From: JAIQFL01 sp035295745
Lineage (GTDB): Bacteria > Acidobacteriota > Terriglobia > Bryobacterales > Bryobacteraceae
Length of the DNA: 58,600 nt
Direction: 5' to 3'
Assembly (NCBI GenBank): GCA_035295745.1
Contig: DATGIL010000044.1
Span: 1-58,600 of the forward strand
This document shows positions 9,090-18,727 of this stretch, in pieces (position 1 is the stretch's first letter; the number at the start of each line of letters is the position of its first letter). The position numbers and the translations under genes are program-made. The notes below the pieces were generated by a model. The model did no database searches, had not been told where the DNA came from, and saw nothing but the letters and a program-made list of their open reading frames with translations.

Positions 9090-9095
9090 TATAAT
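9090..9095 (+). promoter_or_regulatory. Candidate -10 box before the radical SAM operon
   Basis: TATAAT lies 17 bases before the first ATG of the radical SAM gene, in a 115-bp non-coding gap. The -35 region is poor. It would give a very short leader and drive the three overlapping genes downstream. Confidence 0.4.
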
Positions 9096-9112
9096 CAGAC
9101 CAACCCCAAGCC

Positions 9113-10033
9113 ATGGATGCGGCTTACATGTCACTTCACCGCTCCGGCGAACTTCACCGCCGCGCGGAAGCGGCGCTTGAGCGCCTCTCGCGTTGCCTGG
9201 TGTGCCCTCGCGATTGCGGCGTGGATCGCATGGCCAACAAGACCGCGGCCTGCCATACGGGGCGCTATGCACAGGTGAGCAGCTACTTCCGGCACTTCGG
9301 CGAAGAGGACTGCCTGCGGGGGTGGCGCGGCAGCGGCACGATCTTCTTTTCGATGTGCAATCTGCGCTGCGTATTCTGCCAGAACTACGACATCAGCCAG
9401 GTAACGCGCGGCACGGAGGTCACCGGCCAGGACCTTGCCGCGATCATGCTGGAACTGCAGTCGTGGGGCTGTCACAACATCAACTTCGTCACTCCCGAGC
9501 ACGTAGTGCCGCAGATCCTGGAAGCTCTGCCCATCGCGGTAGATCGCGGCCTGCGGCTGCCGCTAGTCTACAATACGTCATCGTACGATTCGCTCGACAG
9601 CCTGCATCTGCTGGACGGAATCATCGACATCTATATGCCCGATTTCAAATTCTGGGACCCGGCACTTGCGTTGCGTTATGTGAAGGCGCGCGACTATCCC
9701 GAAACGGCCCGGCGCAATATACGCGAGATGCACCGGCAGGTGGGCCCACTGCAACTGGACGATATGGGGCTGGCGAGGCGCGGCGTGCTGGTACGGCACC
9801 TGGTGATGCCGGGCGACATTGCGGGTACCGAATCGATCATGCGGTTCCTTGCCGAAGAAGTGTCGCACGATACCTACGTCAACGTGATGGACCAATATCA
9901 TCCCGAGGGCCGCGTCTCGGGCTCGCAGTTTGTGGAGATCGATCGCCCCGTCAGTAATGCCGAATATCAGCGGGCATTGGAAACGGCCCGTGCCGCGGGA
10001 CTGTGGCGGATCGATCAACGGGCGGACGCATGA
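9113..10033 (+). CDS. PFL-activase-like radical SAM protein
   Basis: This radical S-adenosylmethionine protein has 306 residues. The cluster motif C-x3-C-x2-C is present as CNLRCVFC, preceded by an N-terminal cysteine-rich segment (CLVCPRDCGVD and further cysteines) that could hold an extra cluster or metal. This arrangement matches the COG1313-type uncharacterised relatives of pyruvate formate-lyase activating enzyme. Later parts show the barrel signature (NFVTPEHVVPQIL, IYMPDFKFWD). No glycyl-radical enzyme is nearby, so the target is unknown. The start could also be the ATG at 9128. Its stop overlaps the next start as ATGA. Confidence 0.88.
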   Translation: MDAAYMSLHRSGELHRRAEAALERLSRCLVCPRDCGVDRMANKTAACHTGRYAQVSSYFRHFGEEDCLRGWRGSGTIFFSMCNLRCVFCQNYDISQVTRGTEVTGQDLAAIMLELQSWGCHNINFVTPEHVVPQILEALPIAVDRGLRLPLVYNTSSYDSLDSLHLLDGIIDIYMPDFKFWDPALALRYVKARDYPETARRNIREMHRQVGPLQLDDMGLARRGVLVRHLVMPGDIAGTESIMRFLAEEVSHDTYVNVMDQYHPEGRVSGSQFVEIDRPVSNAEYQRALETARAAGLWRIDQRADA

Positions 10034-11127
10034 ACCCGATGCGAAGCATACTTTTCGCGATTTCGATTGGGGGAGTCGCTTTCGCGCAATCCGCGGCGCA
10101 AGCTCCTTCGCAATCCACCGTGACCCTGGCGGGTACGGGGACAGCGGGATTTTCGGGAGACGGCGGACCAGGCACCAGGGCGGAGATCAACAATCCCTAT
10201 GGACTGACCATCGGGCCGGACGGGGCTCTCTACTTCTGCGAGATCGGCAATCATCGCATCCGCCGCCTGGATCTGCGCACCAAGCTCGTTTCCACGGTCG
10301 CGGGAAGCGGGCAGAAGGGATACTCCGGGGACGGCGGGACGGCGCTCGCGGCGGCAATGAACGAGCCGTACGAAGTGCGCTTCGATCGCGATGGCAACAT
10401 GTTCTTCTGCGAGATGCAAAATCACGTGGTGCGTCGCGTGGATGCCAGGACGCGCGTCATCACTACGGTGGCTGGTACAGGCGAGGCCGGATTCTCGGGC
10501 GATGGTGGACCCGCCGTGAAAGCTCAACTTCGCCAACCGCACAGCATCGCTTTCGATCCTGAGGGACGTCTGCTCATCTGCGATATCGGCAACCTGCGGA
10601 TCCGCCGAGTCGATCTACGATCCGGCACAATCGAGACGTGGGCGGGCACCGGCGAGAAGAAGCCCACACCCGATGGCGCACCGATCACCGGCACTCCTTT
10701 GAACGGGCCGCGAGCCATCACCGCCGACCCCGAAGGCAATCTCTACCTTGTGCTACGTGAAGGCAACGCCGCTTACCGCATGGACACGCGCGCCAACCGT
10801 ATTTATCATGTAGCCGGAACGGGCGAGACCGGCTATACGGGCGACGGCGGTCCGGCGATACAGGCAAAACTGTCGGGACCGAAAGGCGTGGCTTGGGCGC
10901 CGGATGGCAGCCTGTACCTGGCCGATACCGAGAGCCATACGATCCGCAGAATCGACCTGAAGTCGGGGATTATTACAACGGTCGTAGGGACAGGGCAGCG
11001 AGGCAACGGACCGGATGGCGACCCGCGCCGATGCCAACTCTCTCGCCCCCATGGCATCTTTGTCAGCCGTGAAGGAAAGGTATTCATCGCGGATAGCGAG
11101 TCGCACCGCATCAGGACTCTGCAATGA
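10030..11127 (+). CDS. Secreted NHL-repeat beta-propeller protein
   Basis: This 365-residue exported protein has a signal peptide (MNPMRSILFAISIGGVAFAQ) and about six NHL repeats of roughly 55 residues. Each contains an AGTG-x-x-GFSGDGGP motif and an N-HRIRR(L/V)D-type strand. The repeats should form a six-bladed propeller, usually a binding platform; some acidobacterial proteins of this type fuse it to enzymes, but nothing is fused here. The ATG at 10030 overlaps the radical SAM stop (ATGA), and the stop overlaps the M28 peptidase start (ATGA), so the three are translated as one unit. The start nine codons upstream is rejected because it lacks a signal peptide at its N-terminus. Confidence 0.9.
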   Translation: MNPMRSILFAISIGGVAFAQSAAQAPSQSTVTLAGTGTAGFSGDGGPGTRAEINNPYGLTIGPDGALYFCEIGNHRIRRLDLRTKLVSTVAGSGQKGYSGDGGTALAAAMNEPYEVRFDRDGNMFFCEMQNHVVRRVDARTRVITTVAGTGEAGFSGDGGPAVKAQLRQPHSIAFDPEGRLLICDIGNLRIRRVDLRSGTIETWAGTGEKKPTPDGAPITGTPLNGPRAITADPEGNLYLVLREGNAAYRMDTRANRIYHVAGTGETGYTGDGGPAIQAKLSGPKGVAWAPDGSLYLADTESHTIRRIDLKSGIITTVVGTGQRGNGPDGDPRRCQLSRPHGIFVSREGKVFIADSESHRIRTLQ

Positions 11128-12605
11128 AAAAACATCTGAGCATCTCTTTGGTTTGGGCCCTCCTGGCCGTATCGGGAAGCGGGCAGGTGTCTGTGGACTC
11201 CGAGATTCTGGCGAAGATTCGAAGCGAAGCCGCGGAGCATTCGCAGGTCGCGCCGGTTTTCGACATGTTCACGGTGACGATTGGTCCGCGCCTTACAGCA
11301 TCGCCGGCGCACAAGCGCGCGGCTGAATATGCGCGTGAACGGCTGGCGTCATACGGCCTGGAGAATGCACACCTGGAGCCGTGGCATTTCGGGCGCGGAT
11401 GGAGTCTGGAGAAGCTCACGGTGGAGATGATCGAGCCGCGCTATTTCCCGCTGATCGGTTATGCGGATGCGTGGACGCCGTCCACGGCCGGGGAGATCGT
11501 CGCCTCGCCTATGTTCCTGGCGGGGAAGACCCCCGAAGAGGGGGAGGCTTTGCGTCCGCAATTGAAGGGCGCAATCGTAATGACTGCGCCGATTCTGACG
11601 AACTTTGTCCGCAGCGACCGGCCGAATCCCAGCGATCCGGATTACAAGTCGATGTCGGCAGCCTATGCGACGAGCGTAGGCCAGACGGGCAATCGAGGCG
11701 GGCGCGGGGGAGCGAACAACGCGCAGCGGATGACCCAGTTACTGCGCGAAGGCGGCGCCGGCGTGCTGCTGAAGCCCAGCCGGGGCGAGCACGGGACGGT
11801 ATTTGTTTCCGGACGCGATGCGGGCGACAGTGCAGTGCCTTCGATAACGCTCGCCGCCGAACACTACAACATGATCGCGCGGATGCTGCAGCAGAATGTT
11901 CCGGTGAAACTGCGCGTCCAGGTGCAGTCGAAGTTCTACGATTCCGATGGCGGCAACGCCTACAATGTACTCGCTGAATTGCCTGGTTCCGACCCCGCCG
12001 TGCGCGACGAAGTAGTGATGATCGGTGGGCATCTCGACTCGTGGCACACCGGCGTCGGCGCCACCGACAATGCCGATGGCTCCACCACGGTGATGGAGGC
12101 GATGCGGATTTTGAAAGCCATGGGCGCGAAGCCGCGCCGGACCATCCGCGTGGCGTTGTGGAGCGGGGAAGAGCAGGGCCTGCTCGGTTCTAAGGCGTGG
12201 GTCGCGGCGCACCTGGCGGGCGAGGCCAATCGGACCGCACGCGAGAATTTCGACGCGTACTTCAATATCGATAACGGCACCGGGCCGATTTATGGCTGGT
12301 ATCTGCAGAACAGCGAGGGTGTGCGCGCCTCCTTCGACGCATGGCTCGACCCGCTGAAGAGCTTTGGCGCGAGGCGCAATAATATCGAGCCGGTCGGGTC
12401 CACCGACCATCTGAGCTTCATTGACGTGGGTATACCCGGATTCAATCCCATTCAGGATTACCTCAATTACGACGTTCGCACGCACCACACGAACATGGAT
12501 ACGGCAGAACGCCTGGACGTGAAGGACATTAGCCAGGCAGCGGTGGTGATGGCGTGGTACGCCTACAACACCGCGATGGCCGACAAGAAGCTGCCGCGCC
12601 CCTGA
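11124..12605 (+). CDS. Secreted M28 family aminopeptidase
   Basis: This zinc metallopeptidase has 493 residues with a short signal peptide (MKKHLSISLVWALLAVSGSG). A PA-like insert occupies roughly residues 120-250. The M28 catalytic domain carries GGHLDSWHTGVGATDNADG (zinc His and bridging Asp), WSGEEQGLLGSKAW (general base Glu and zinc Glu) and the C-terminal region with STDHLSF and a later THHT. All metal ligands expected for the family appear to be present. It probably cleaves N-terminal residues from peptides outside the cytoplasm. It is coupled to the NHL-repeat gene. Confidence 0.93.
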   Translation: MKKHLSISLVWALLAVSGSGQVSVDSEILAKIRSEAAEHSQVAPVFDMFTVTIGPRLTASPAHKRAAEYARERLASYGLENAHLEPWHFGRGWSLEKLTVEMIEPRYFPLIGYADAWTPSTAGEIVASPMFLAGKTPEEGEALRPQLKGAIVMTAPILTNFVRSDRPNPSDPDYKSMSAAYATSVGQTGNRGGRGGANNAQRMTQLLREGGAGVLLKPSRGEHGTVFVSGRDAGDSAVPSITLAAEHYNMIARMLQQNVPVKLRVQVQSKFYDSDGGNAYNVLAELPGSDPAVRDEVVMIGGHLDSWHTGVGATDNADGSTTVMEAMRILKAMGAKPRRTIRVALWSGEEQGLLGSKAWVAAHLAGEANRTARENFDAYFNIDNGTGPIYGWYLQNSEGVRASFDAWLDPLKSFGARRNNIEPVGSTDHLSFIDVGIPGFNPIQDYLNYDVRTHHTNMDTAERLDVKDISQAAVVMAWYAYNTAMADKKLPRP

Positions 12606-12621
12606 GACGCGGGCTCACCTA

Positions 12622-12654
12622 CATCGGAGCCCGATGTAAGATAATAGCATCTTA
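12622..12654. promoter_or_regulatory. Two adjacent inverted repeats before the methyltransferase
   Basis: CATCGG-AGC-CCGATG (12622-12636) is a 6-bp stem that could end transcription of the peptidase gene, though it lacks a T-run. It abuts TAAGAT-AATAGC-ATCTTA (12637-12654), an AT-rich perfect dyad of operator type. Both lie 60-90 bases before the methyltransferase ATG. No regulator gene is adjacent. Confidence 0.4.
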
Positions 12655-12712
12655 AAATTGGTTTACACGGAACCGGAGCGCGTGTTGGACCGTATTACCC
12701 TCAGGAGGTCCC

Positions 12713-13324
12713 ATGCAGAATTCTGTGCGGTCGTCCGACCAGCCGCAGCAGGCTGCAACGCGTAAAAATCCCCACCGTGTGTGCCCGTGGTGGATCGGCT
12801 ACATGCTGGCGAGCCCGGTGCGACGGCTCTTCAACAATCCAGCCAGGCTGCTTGGCGCGCACGTGCGCCCCGGCATGACCGTGCTCGAACCCGGACCGGG
12901 AATGGGCTTTTTCACGTTGGAGTTGGCTCGACTGGTAGGCGACACAGGCAGGGTCATCGCCGTGGATATCCAGGCTCGTATGCTTGCGGGGTTGCGGCGG
13001 CGCGCGGCCCGCGCCGGCCTCCTCGATCGTGTGGAGGCGCGGCAGGCACTCCCGGACTCACTAGGCCTCACCGATCTGGCGGCAATGGTTGATTTCACTC
13101 TGGCATACGCAGTGGTGCATGAACTACCGGCAGCGGCGTCGTTTTTCCGTGAAGTGGCGCGTGCGTCCAAATTGGGAGCGCGGCTCCTCCTGGTCGAACC
13201 TAAGGGGCACGTCTCGCTCTCGCTCTTTGGCGGAGAGCTACGAGCCGCCGGCGAGGCCGGGTTCAAATCGCTGGACTCGCACGAAGAAGGCGGCACATAC
13301 AAAGAGCTGCTGGAGAGAGTGTGA
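12713..13324 (+). CDS. Class I SAM-dependent methyltransferase
   Basis: This soluble methyltransferase has 203 residues. Motif I is VLEPGPGMGFFTLELA, the acidic end of strand 2 is VIAVDIQ, and motif IV lies near FTLAYAVVHEL. The ubiE/COQ5-like Methyltransf_11/25 fold fits the length. A strong AGGAGG ribosome binding site (12702-12707) precedes the ATG. It is flanked by an operator-like dyad upstream and by uvrA downstream. The substrate is not evident. Confidence 0.85.
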   Translation: MQNSVRSSDQPQQAATRKNPHRVCPWWIGYMLASPVRRLFNNPARLLGAHVRPGMTVLEPGPGMGFFTLELARLVGDTGRVIAVDIQARMLAGLRRRAARAGLLDRVEARQALPDSLGLTDLAAMVDFTLAYAVVHELPAAASFFREVARASKLGARLLLVEPKGHVSLSLFGGELRAAGEAGFKSLDSHEEGGTYKELLERV

Positions 13325-13374
13325 GGCCCTCGGCCTGCCCGCGCTCCAAGAGGATTCCAGGCTCGTGCGCGACG

Positions 13375-13380
13375 TATACT
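13375..13380 (+). promoter_or_regulatory. Candidate -10 box for uvrA
   Basis: TATACT lies 16 bases before the GTG start of uvrA in the 72-bp gap after the methyltransferase. There is no good -35 match and no LexA-like box that I can recognise. Confidence 0.3.
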
Positions 13381-13396
13381 AAATTAAGTAGACTCC

Positions 13397-16201
13397 GTGC
13401 AAGATTACATTCGGATCCGCGGCGCGCGGGTCCATAACCTCAAGGACATTTCGCTTTCTATTCCCCATAACCTGCTGACGGTGATCACCGGTGTGTCAGG
13501 TTCTGGCAAGTCGTCTCTTGCTTTCGATACGATCTACGCGGAAGGGCAGAGGCGATATGTGGAATCGATGTCGGCCTATGCGCGGCAATTTCTGGAGCGC
13601 ATGGAAAAGCCGGAGGTGGATGAGATCGATGGCATCGCGCCGGCCGTAGCCATCCGGCAGAAGAATAGCAGCCGGAATCCGCGTTCCACCGTCGCCACTT
13701 CGACCGAGTGCTTTGATTTCCTGCGGCTTCTGTTTGCGCGAGTCGGCCAGACGTTCTGCCCGCAATGCGGAACGCGCGTCCGCAAGGACACGGTGGACGA
13801 GGTAGCTGCGCGGGTCCTGGAGTTTCCGGCTGGCTCGCGCTGGTACGCGCTCTTTTCGACTGGCGATCATCCGTCCGTCCAGGCAATGCGGGACCACCTG
13901 TTCGAGCTACGCAAAAAGGGCTTCAGCCGGCTGTTTCAGAACGGCCGGACGTTCGAGTTCTCCACCCCGGAATCGCTGCTCGATATCGATTTTTCGAAGC
14001 CGCTCTTCGTGCTCGTGGACCGCCTGGCGATTGCACCCGACCTGCATCAGCGAGTGGTGGACACGATCGAGATCTGCTTCCGCGAGGCGGGCGAGATTAT
14101 CTTCGAGAGCGCTTCGGGAGGCGAGCAGGTCCGTTTCAACGAACGATTTCAATGTAAGACGTGCCTGCGGGAGTTCGCGCAGCCCGACCCGATTCTTTTC
14201 AGCTTCAATTCGCCGGCGGGCGCCTGTCCACGATGCCAGGGATTTGGGAACACGATCGACTTCGACATGGACCGCGTGATTCCCGACAAGACGTTGTCGC
14301 TCGAAGAAGGCGCTGTCGAGCCATGGACCAAGCCGAAGTACAAATCGTGGCTCGCGAATTTCCAGAAGCACGCAAAGGGCAGTGTCCGCCTCAAGACGCC
14401 ATTCTGCGATCTGAACGAAGGCGAGCGCGACAAAGTTTACGACTTTATCCGGCAGTTCTTCGACCATCTCGAAGCCAAGAAGTACAAACTCCACGTACGC
14501 GTGTTTCTAAGCCGGTATCGCGGCTATGCTCTTTGTCCAGAGTGCAAGGGAGCGCGCCTGCGTAAAGAGGCTCTCTACGTTCGTGTTGGCGGCAAGAACC
14601 TGGGCGAAGTGGTTCGGATGAATATCGCGGAGGCCCAACAATTCTTCGACGTGCTGGAGTTGAGCAGCGAAGAGCATGCCATCGCGGAGAAGGTGCTGGT
14701 GGAGATTCGCCAGCGTCTCAAGTTTTTGAATGACGTGGGGCTGGACTATCTCACGCTCGACCGGCTTTCCGCCACGCTTTCGGGCGGGGAAGCGCAGCGA
14801 ATCCAACTGGCAACGTCGCTCGGGTCGCGCCTGGTGGGGGCCTGTTACGTGCTGGATGAGCCATCCATCGGGCTCCACAGCCGCGACACAGGAAGACTGA
14901 TCCGCATTCTGGAGGAGTTGCGCGGACTGGGGAACACCATCGTCGTGGTGGAGCACGATCCCGACGTAATGAAGGCCGCTGACCACATCGTCGACCTCGG
15001 GCCCGGGGCGGGGGAGCACGGAGGCCGCATCGTTTTCGAAGGCAATTTGCCGGCACTGATCGCGGCGGGGAATGGGTCGCTCACCTCACGTTATCTGAGG
15101 GGCGATCTGCATGTGGCGCTGCCGCGTAGTCGCCGTCCGTTCGACGGGCGGCGTACGATTCGCTTCTCCGGCGCCCGCGTGCACAACCTGAAAAACATCG
15201 ATGTCGAAATTCCTCTCGGCATGATGGTAGTGGTCACGGGCGTATCGGGTTCGGGTAAGTCGACGCTGGTGCATGACGTGGTTTACCGCTCACTCGAGTC
15301 TCTGCACAAATCGCGTGAGAGCGATGCGGAGCCCAAGCAAGAAGACTCTCCGGAGGCCATGGACGCGCCGCGGCCGCAGATGTCCTGCAAGAAGATGGAG
15401 GGCGCAGAACGCATCGTGACGACGGTGATGGTGGACCAGTCGCCTATCGGCCGCACGCCGCGATCCAATCCGGTGACCTACCTCAAGTCTTTCGACCAGA
15501 TCCGCGCGCTGTTCGCTTCGGTGCGCGAGGCGGAGAAGCGCGGATACACCGCGGGGCATTTCTCGTTCAATATTCCCGGCGGACGCTGCGAAGTATGCCA
15601 GGGCGATGGTACAGTCACGGTGGAAATGCAGTTTCTGGCGGATGTAGAACTGATTTGCGAAGAGTGCAAGGGCACGCGTTACAAGAGCGGCATTCTGGAG
15701 ATTAAGTATAACGGGCTGAACATCCACGAGGTATTGCAACTCACCGTGCGCGAAGCCATGGAGTTCTTCCACGCCGCTCCCAAGCTGGTGCAAAAGTTGA
15801 AGGTTCTGGACGATGTGGGCTTGGGGTATTTGCGCCTGGGACAATCGGCCACGACGCTTTCCGGCGGTGAGGCGCAGCGCGTCAAACTGGCAGCGCACCT
15901 GACCACCGCCAGTTGCGCCGGCACACTGTTCATCTTCGACGAGCCGACCACCGGGCTGCACTTCGACGATATCGCGAAGCTGCTGGCCGCCTTTCAGCGG
16001 CTGATCGAAAACGGCGGAAGTCTGGTGATCATTGAGCACAATCTGGATGTGATCAAGGCTGCCGACTGGATCATCGATCTAGGCCCGGAGGGTGGCGCTC
16101 GCGGCGGATATCTGGTTGCAGCGGGCACTCCAGAAAGCGTCGCCAAGGTGGAGTCGTCACACACTGCCCGCTATTTGCGCGAAGTTTTATCCGCGACGTG
16201 A
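13397..16201 (+). CDS. uvrA: Excinuclease ABC subunit A
   Basis: This is the damage-recognition ATPase of nucleotide excision repair, 934 residues against about 940 for the family. It has two ABC modules. The first has Walker A GVSGSGKSS (residues ~32-40) and signature LSGGEAQRIQLA (~460). The second has Walker A GVSGSGKST (~615) and signature LSGGEAQRVKLA (~821). Zinc modules of the C-x2-C-x~20-C-x2-C type interrupt both, for example CEVC...CEEC in the second half. The start is GTG. It stands without uvrB or uvrC nearby. Confidence 0.97.
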   Translation: MQDYIRIRGARVHNLKDISLSIPHNLLTVITGVSGSGKSSLAFDTIYAEGQRRYVESMSAYARQFLERMEKPEVDEIDGIAPAVAIRQKNSSRNPRSTVATSTECFDFLRLLFARVGQTFCPQCGTRVRKDTVDEVAARVLEFPAGSRWYALFSTGDHPSVQAMRDHLFELRKKGFSRLFQNGRTFEFSTPESLLDIDFSKPLFVLVDRLAIAPDLHQRVVDTIEICFREAGEIIFESASGGEQVRFNERFQCKTCLREFAQPDPILFSFNSPAGACPRCQGFGNTIDFDMDRVIPDKTLSLEEGAVEPWTKPKYKSWLANFQKHAKGSVRLKTPFCDLNEGERDKVYDFIRQFFDHLEAKKYKLHVRVFLSRYRGYALCPECKGARLRKEALYVRVGGKNLGEVVRMNIAEAQQFFDVLELSSEEHAIAEKVLVEIRQRLKFLNDVGLDYLTLDRLSATLSGGEAQRIQLATSLGSRLVGACYVLDEPSIGLHSRDTGRLIRILEELRGLGNTIVVVEHDPDVMKAADHIVDLGPGAGEHGGRIVFEGNLPALIAAGNGSLTSRYLRGDLHVALPRSRRPFDGRRTIRFSGARVHNLKNIDVEIPLGMMVVVTGVSGSGKSTLVHDVVYRSLESLHKSRESDAEPKQEDSPEAMDAPRPQMSCKKMEGAERIVTTVMVDQSPIGRTPRSNPVTYLKSFDQIRALFASVREAEKRGYTAGHFSFNIPGGRCEVCQGDGTVTVEMQFLADVELICEECKGTRYKSGILEIKYNGLNIHEVLQLTVREAMEFFHAAPKLVQKLKVLDDVGLGYLRLGQSATTLSGGEAQRVKLAAHLTTASCAGTLFIFDEPTTGLHFDDIAKLLAAFQRLIENGGSLVIIEHNLDVIKAADWIIDLGPEGGARGGYLVAAGTPESVAKVESSHTARYLREVLSAT

Positions 16202-16278
16202 ACTTTCCGTCTGAGACTCGCAAATCTCAATCTCAAATTTCAATTCTTACTGCGACAATACATCAGCGGAGGTTTTGT

Positions 16279-17487
16279 ATGCTCAGACGAAGCTCTATCC
16301 CGTTGTTGCTTGGCGCAGCCGTTCTGGTACTTGCACCAACTCGAGCCGGCAAGGTGTTCGCACAAACCGCGATCTGCGGCCAGTTTACTGATGTGCCGGC
16401 CTCCAGCCCGTTTTGTCCGTACATCCTACAAGCCTTCATCAGTAATTTGTCGCAAGGCACGAGTTCCACGACGTATGACCCGAGCGATGCGGTGACGCGC
16501 GATCAGCAGGCTGTGTTCATCACGCGCACCATGGATCAGACCATCCATCGCACCGCCGCCGCTCGTATCGCTATGGGGAAGACCTGGTTGCCTACCGCCT
16601 CGAACGGCGGCATTACGACGGACGTGGGTGGATCGGTCAACGACCTGGCAACGGACGGCAGTTTTCTCTGGATTGCCAGAACGGACAGCAAGGTTCTAAA
16701 AGTGAGCCTCGCCGATCGCCGCATCTTAGAAACCTGGAGTATGAGCTCAGGCGTTCCCAGAAAGCTGGGTCTGTTCGCGGGACAGGTTTGGATGGCCGAC
16801 GACCAAGGCAGGCTCCACAGTTTCAATCCCACGAACACGGCCGGCATCGCCACTCTTTTGTTCAGTGGAACTGCGACCGGGATTACGGTGGGAAGCCCGA
16901 GCATGGCGTTCGATGGCACCTCCATCTGGCTGGCCAGTGCGAATGGGCCCAAAGTATTCGTCTATCCGGTTTCGACCTCGGGCGGTGTCACGTTTACCAT
17001 GCCGGCTAATGTCGACGGGCTCGTTTTCGACGGCACTTATATGTGGGTCCTGTTGGCAAACGCCACCCTGGTGAAACTCGGCCTACCCGCATTTGGCTCA
17101 ACGCCAACCGTTGTGGAGACTCTCCCGATTCCCGGCGCCGTCAACGATTGCCGCATGCTTTACGATGGGACGAATATCTGGATCCCGATCGGAGCCACGG
17201 GGACCCTATACGTGGTGCGTCCTACGCAAAACCTGGCTGGATCGCCCAGCCAGATCGTTGCCAATCAGACCATTCCGGATGTCATCTTCCCTTACGTTGC
17301 CGCATTCGATGGCGAGAATGTGATGATAGGCGGCGCCAACAATGGCACGGTCGCACTCTTCAAAGCGACCAATCTGGGTTTGATCCGGACGTTTGCCTCC
17401 GGCGCCATCGCCGTCCGAGGAATCGCCAGCGATGGTAGAACATTTAATATCGGAGACGCGCTGGGGAACTCATTCTTTCAGTACTGA
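16279..17487 (+). CDS. SLH-domain secreted protein with propeller-like repeats
   Basis: The protein has about 402 residues. A signal peptide (LLLGAAVLVLAPTRAG...FAQ) is followed by a segment resembling an S-layer homology domain: FTDVPASSPFCPYILQAF and YDPSDAVTRDQQAVFITR, residues ~30-85. The rest has regularly spaced LWIA / IWLAS / MWVLLAN / IWIP strands, suggesting a beta-propeller. The ATG at 16279 is preferred because GCGGAGG lies just upstream; the longer frame begins inside the end of uvrA. It is probably anchored to or exposed at the cell envelope. Function is unknown. Confidence 0.8.
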   Translation: MLRRSSIPLLLGAAVLVLAPTRAGKVFAQTAICGQFTDVPASSPFCPYILQAFISNLSQGTSSTTYDPSDAVTRDQQAVFITRTMDQTIHRTAAARIAMGKTWLPTASNGGITTDVGGSVNDLATDGSFLWIARTDSKVLKVSLADRRILETWSMSSGVPRKLGLFAGQVWMADDQGRLHSFNPTNTAGIATLLFSGTATGITVGSPSMAFDGTSIWLASANGPKVFVYPVSTSGGVTFTMPANVDGLVFDGTYMWVLLANATLVKLGLPAFGSTPTVVETLPIPGAVNDCRMLYDGTNIWIPIGATGTLYVVRPTQNLAGSPSQIVANQTIPDVIFPYVAAFDGENVMIGGANNGTVALFKATNLGLIRTFASGAIAVRGIASDGRTFNIGDALGNSFFQY

Positions 17488-17500
17488 AGCCTCTCGTGTC

Positions 17501-18727
17501 TTATCGGAATGCCTGATTCAAGGCGTGGAGAGTTGTGACTACTTGTATGCCCAGAACATTGAAGCGCGTGCTGGAATCTCCTTCGCTATGTAGGATTCCA
17601 TAGCTGGCCTTCACCAGGACGTGCCGGTTCACCCAACTTCCCGCGGACATCTCGATGCCGGTCAGTGACGGCGCCCACTCCGCGGCCGTAATGTTTTGCG
17701 AGTCGGCGACTCTGCCGGCGCGCAGCCTGCCGGCACGTCCTGCCAGAAAGAGTCGCGGCGTCAGCATACTCTTCGCTTCGATGTAGCTGGATCGAACCGA
17801 CGGCGAGACCACGAAGTTCGGCAGACGGAATTCGAACCGTTGCATTTCCCCGGAAAGGGTCCAGCGCCCTCTCGCCCACTGCACATCGAGCCCTAAGCCG
17901 GATGCCGGGAAATCGCGCGCAATGGTGCCGGACGGCAAAAGCGCACTTACCGACGGACTGAGGTACGGCCCACGGAATCCCGATACACCGACGCGAAGAT
18001 CGTGCCGGATGGTGTAGCCTGCACCCGCCGCCCATTGTAGATACTGTCGGGCGAGGCTCCACGGCTGTGAATTTGATGGCGAGCCGACGGTAAGTTGCAG
18101 CCGTCCGTCCAATCCGCGCGACGAGACTTCCACTTGCCCGCCTGGCAATCCGTAGAGCGTCACCGGAGTCAGCCCAGGCCCTCGGCCCGCTGCGCCGCCG
18201 CACGACTCACCCACCGAGCCGTAAAACTGGCGAAGCAGATCGCGTGTGCCACACGCGATCTGGTCCGCTCGCAGTGGGATTGCCGTGACGTAGCTCAGGG
18301 GTTGGTCGAGCAATGGATTCTGCACGTCGTCGTAGCGCAACGGAAACGCGCCGAACGCGCTGCTCAGTTTGCCCGCCTTGACCACCATGGCAGTCTGTCC
18401 TATGTGCCACGAATATCCTGCAAATGCCTGCAGAACATCTGTCCGAAGCTGGTGTCGCGGTTGGAAGGCATCGTAGTAGAAGTAAGGCTCCAGCCGGGAC
18501 TGAACGGCCGCGTATCCAAACCAGTGGGATCCGAGCTTCAGCGTGGGATACAGCAAGACGCGGAATCCTCCAGAAAGGGTAGACTCGCCTGGATCTGTAA
18601 CTTGCAGCCGCCTCGTACTCAAGCCACCGCCGCTCACGGTGACAGGGACGCTGATCCCAAAGTCCGCCTCTTGCGCATGAACGCAGACGGCCGTGGCGGC
18701 CATCAGCACAAAGGCACTCGTGTTCAT
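17501..18727 (-). CDS. Predicted outer-membrane beta-barrel protein
   Basis: This 408-residue protein has a signal peptide (MNTSAFVLMAATAVCVHAQ) and many alternating amphipathic strands rich in aromatic girdle residues, the pattern of a porin-like barrel. It is the third gene of an operon with the cupredoxin-like protein and the sensor kinase; its ATG overlaps the kinase stop by four bases (18724-18727). That context suggests an outer-membrane channel or receptor whose ligand or metal status the kinase monitors. I do not recognise a named family. Confidence 0.75.
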   Translation of the reverse strand: MNTSAFVLMAATAVCVHAQEADFGISVPVTVSGGGLSTRRLQVTDPGESTLSGGFRVLLYPTLKLGSHWFGYAAVQSRLEPYFYYDAFQPRHQLRTDVLQAFAGYSWHIGQTAMVVKAGKLSSAFGAFPLRYDDVQNPLLDQPLSYVTAIPLRADQIACGTRDLLRQFYGSVGESCGGAAGRGPGLTPVTLYGLPGGQVEVSSRGLDGRLQLTVGSPSNSQPWSLARQYLQWAAGAGYTIRHDLRVGVSGFRGPYLSPSVSALLPSGTIARDFPASGLGLDVQWARGRWTLSGEMQRFEFRLPNFVVSPSVRSSYIEAKSMLTPRLFLAGRAGRLRAGRVADSQNITAAEWAPSLTGIEMSAGSWVNRHVLVKASYGILHSEGDSSTRFNVLGIQVVTTLHALNQAFR

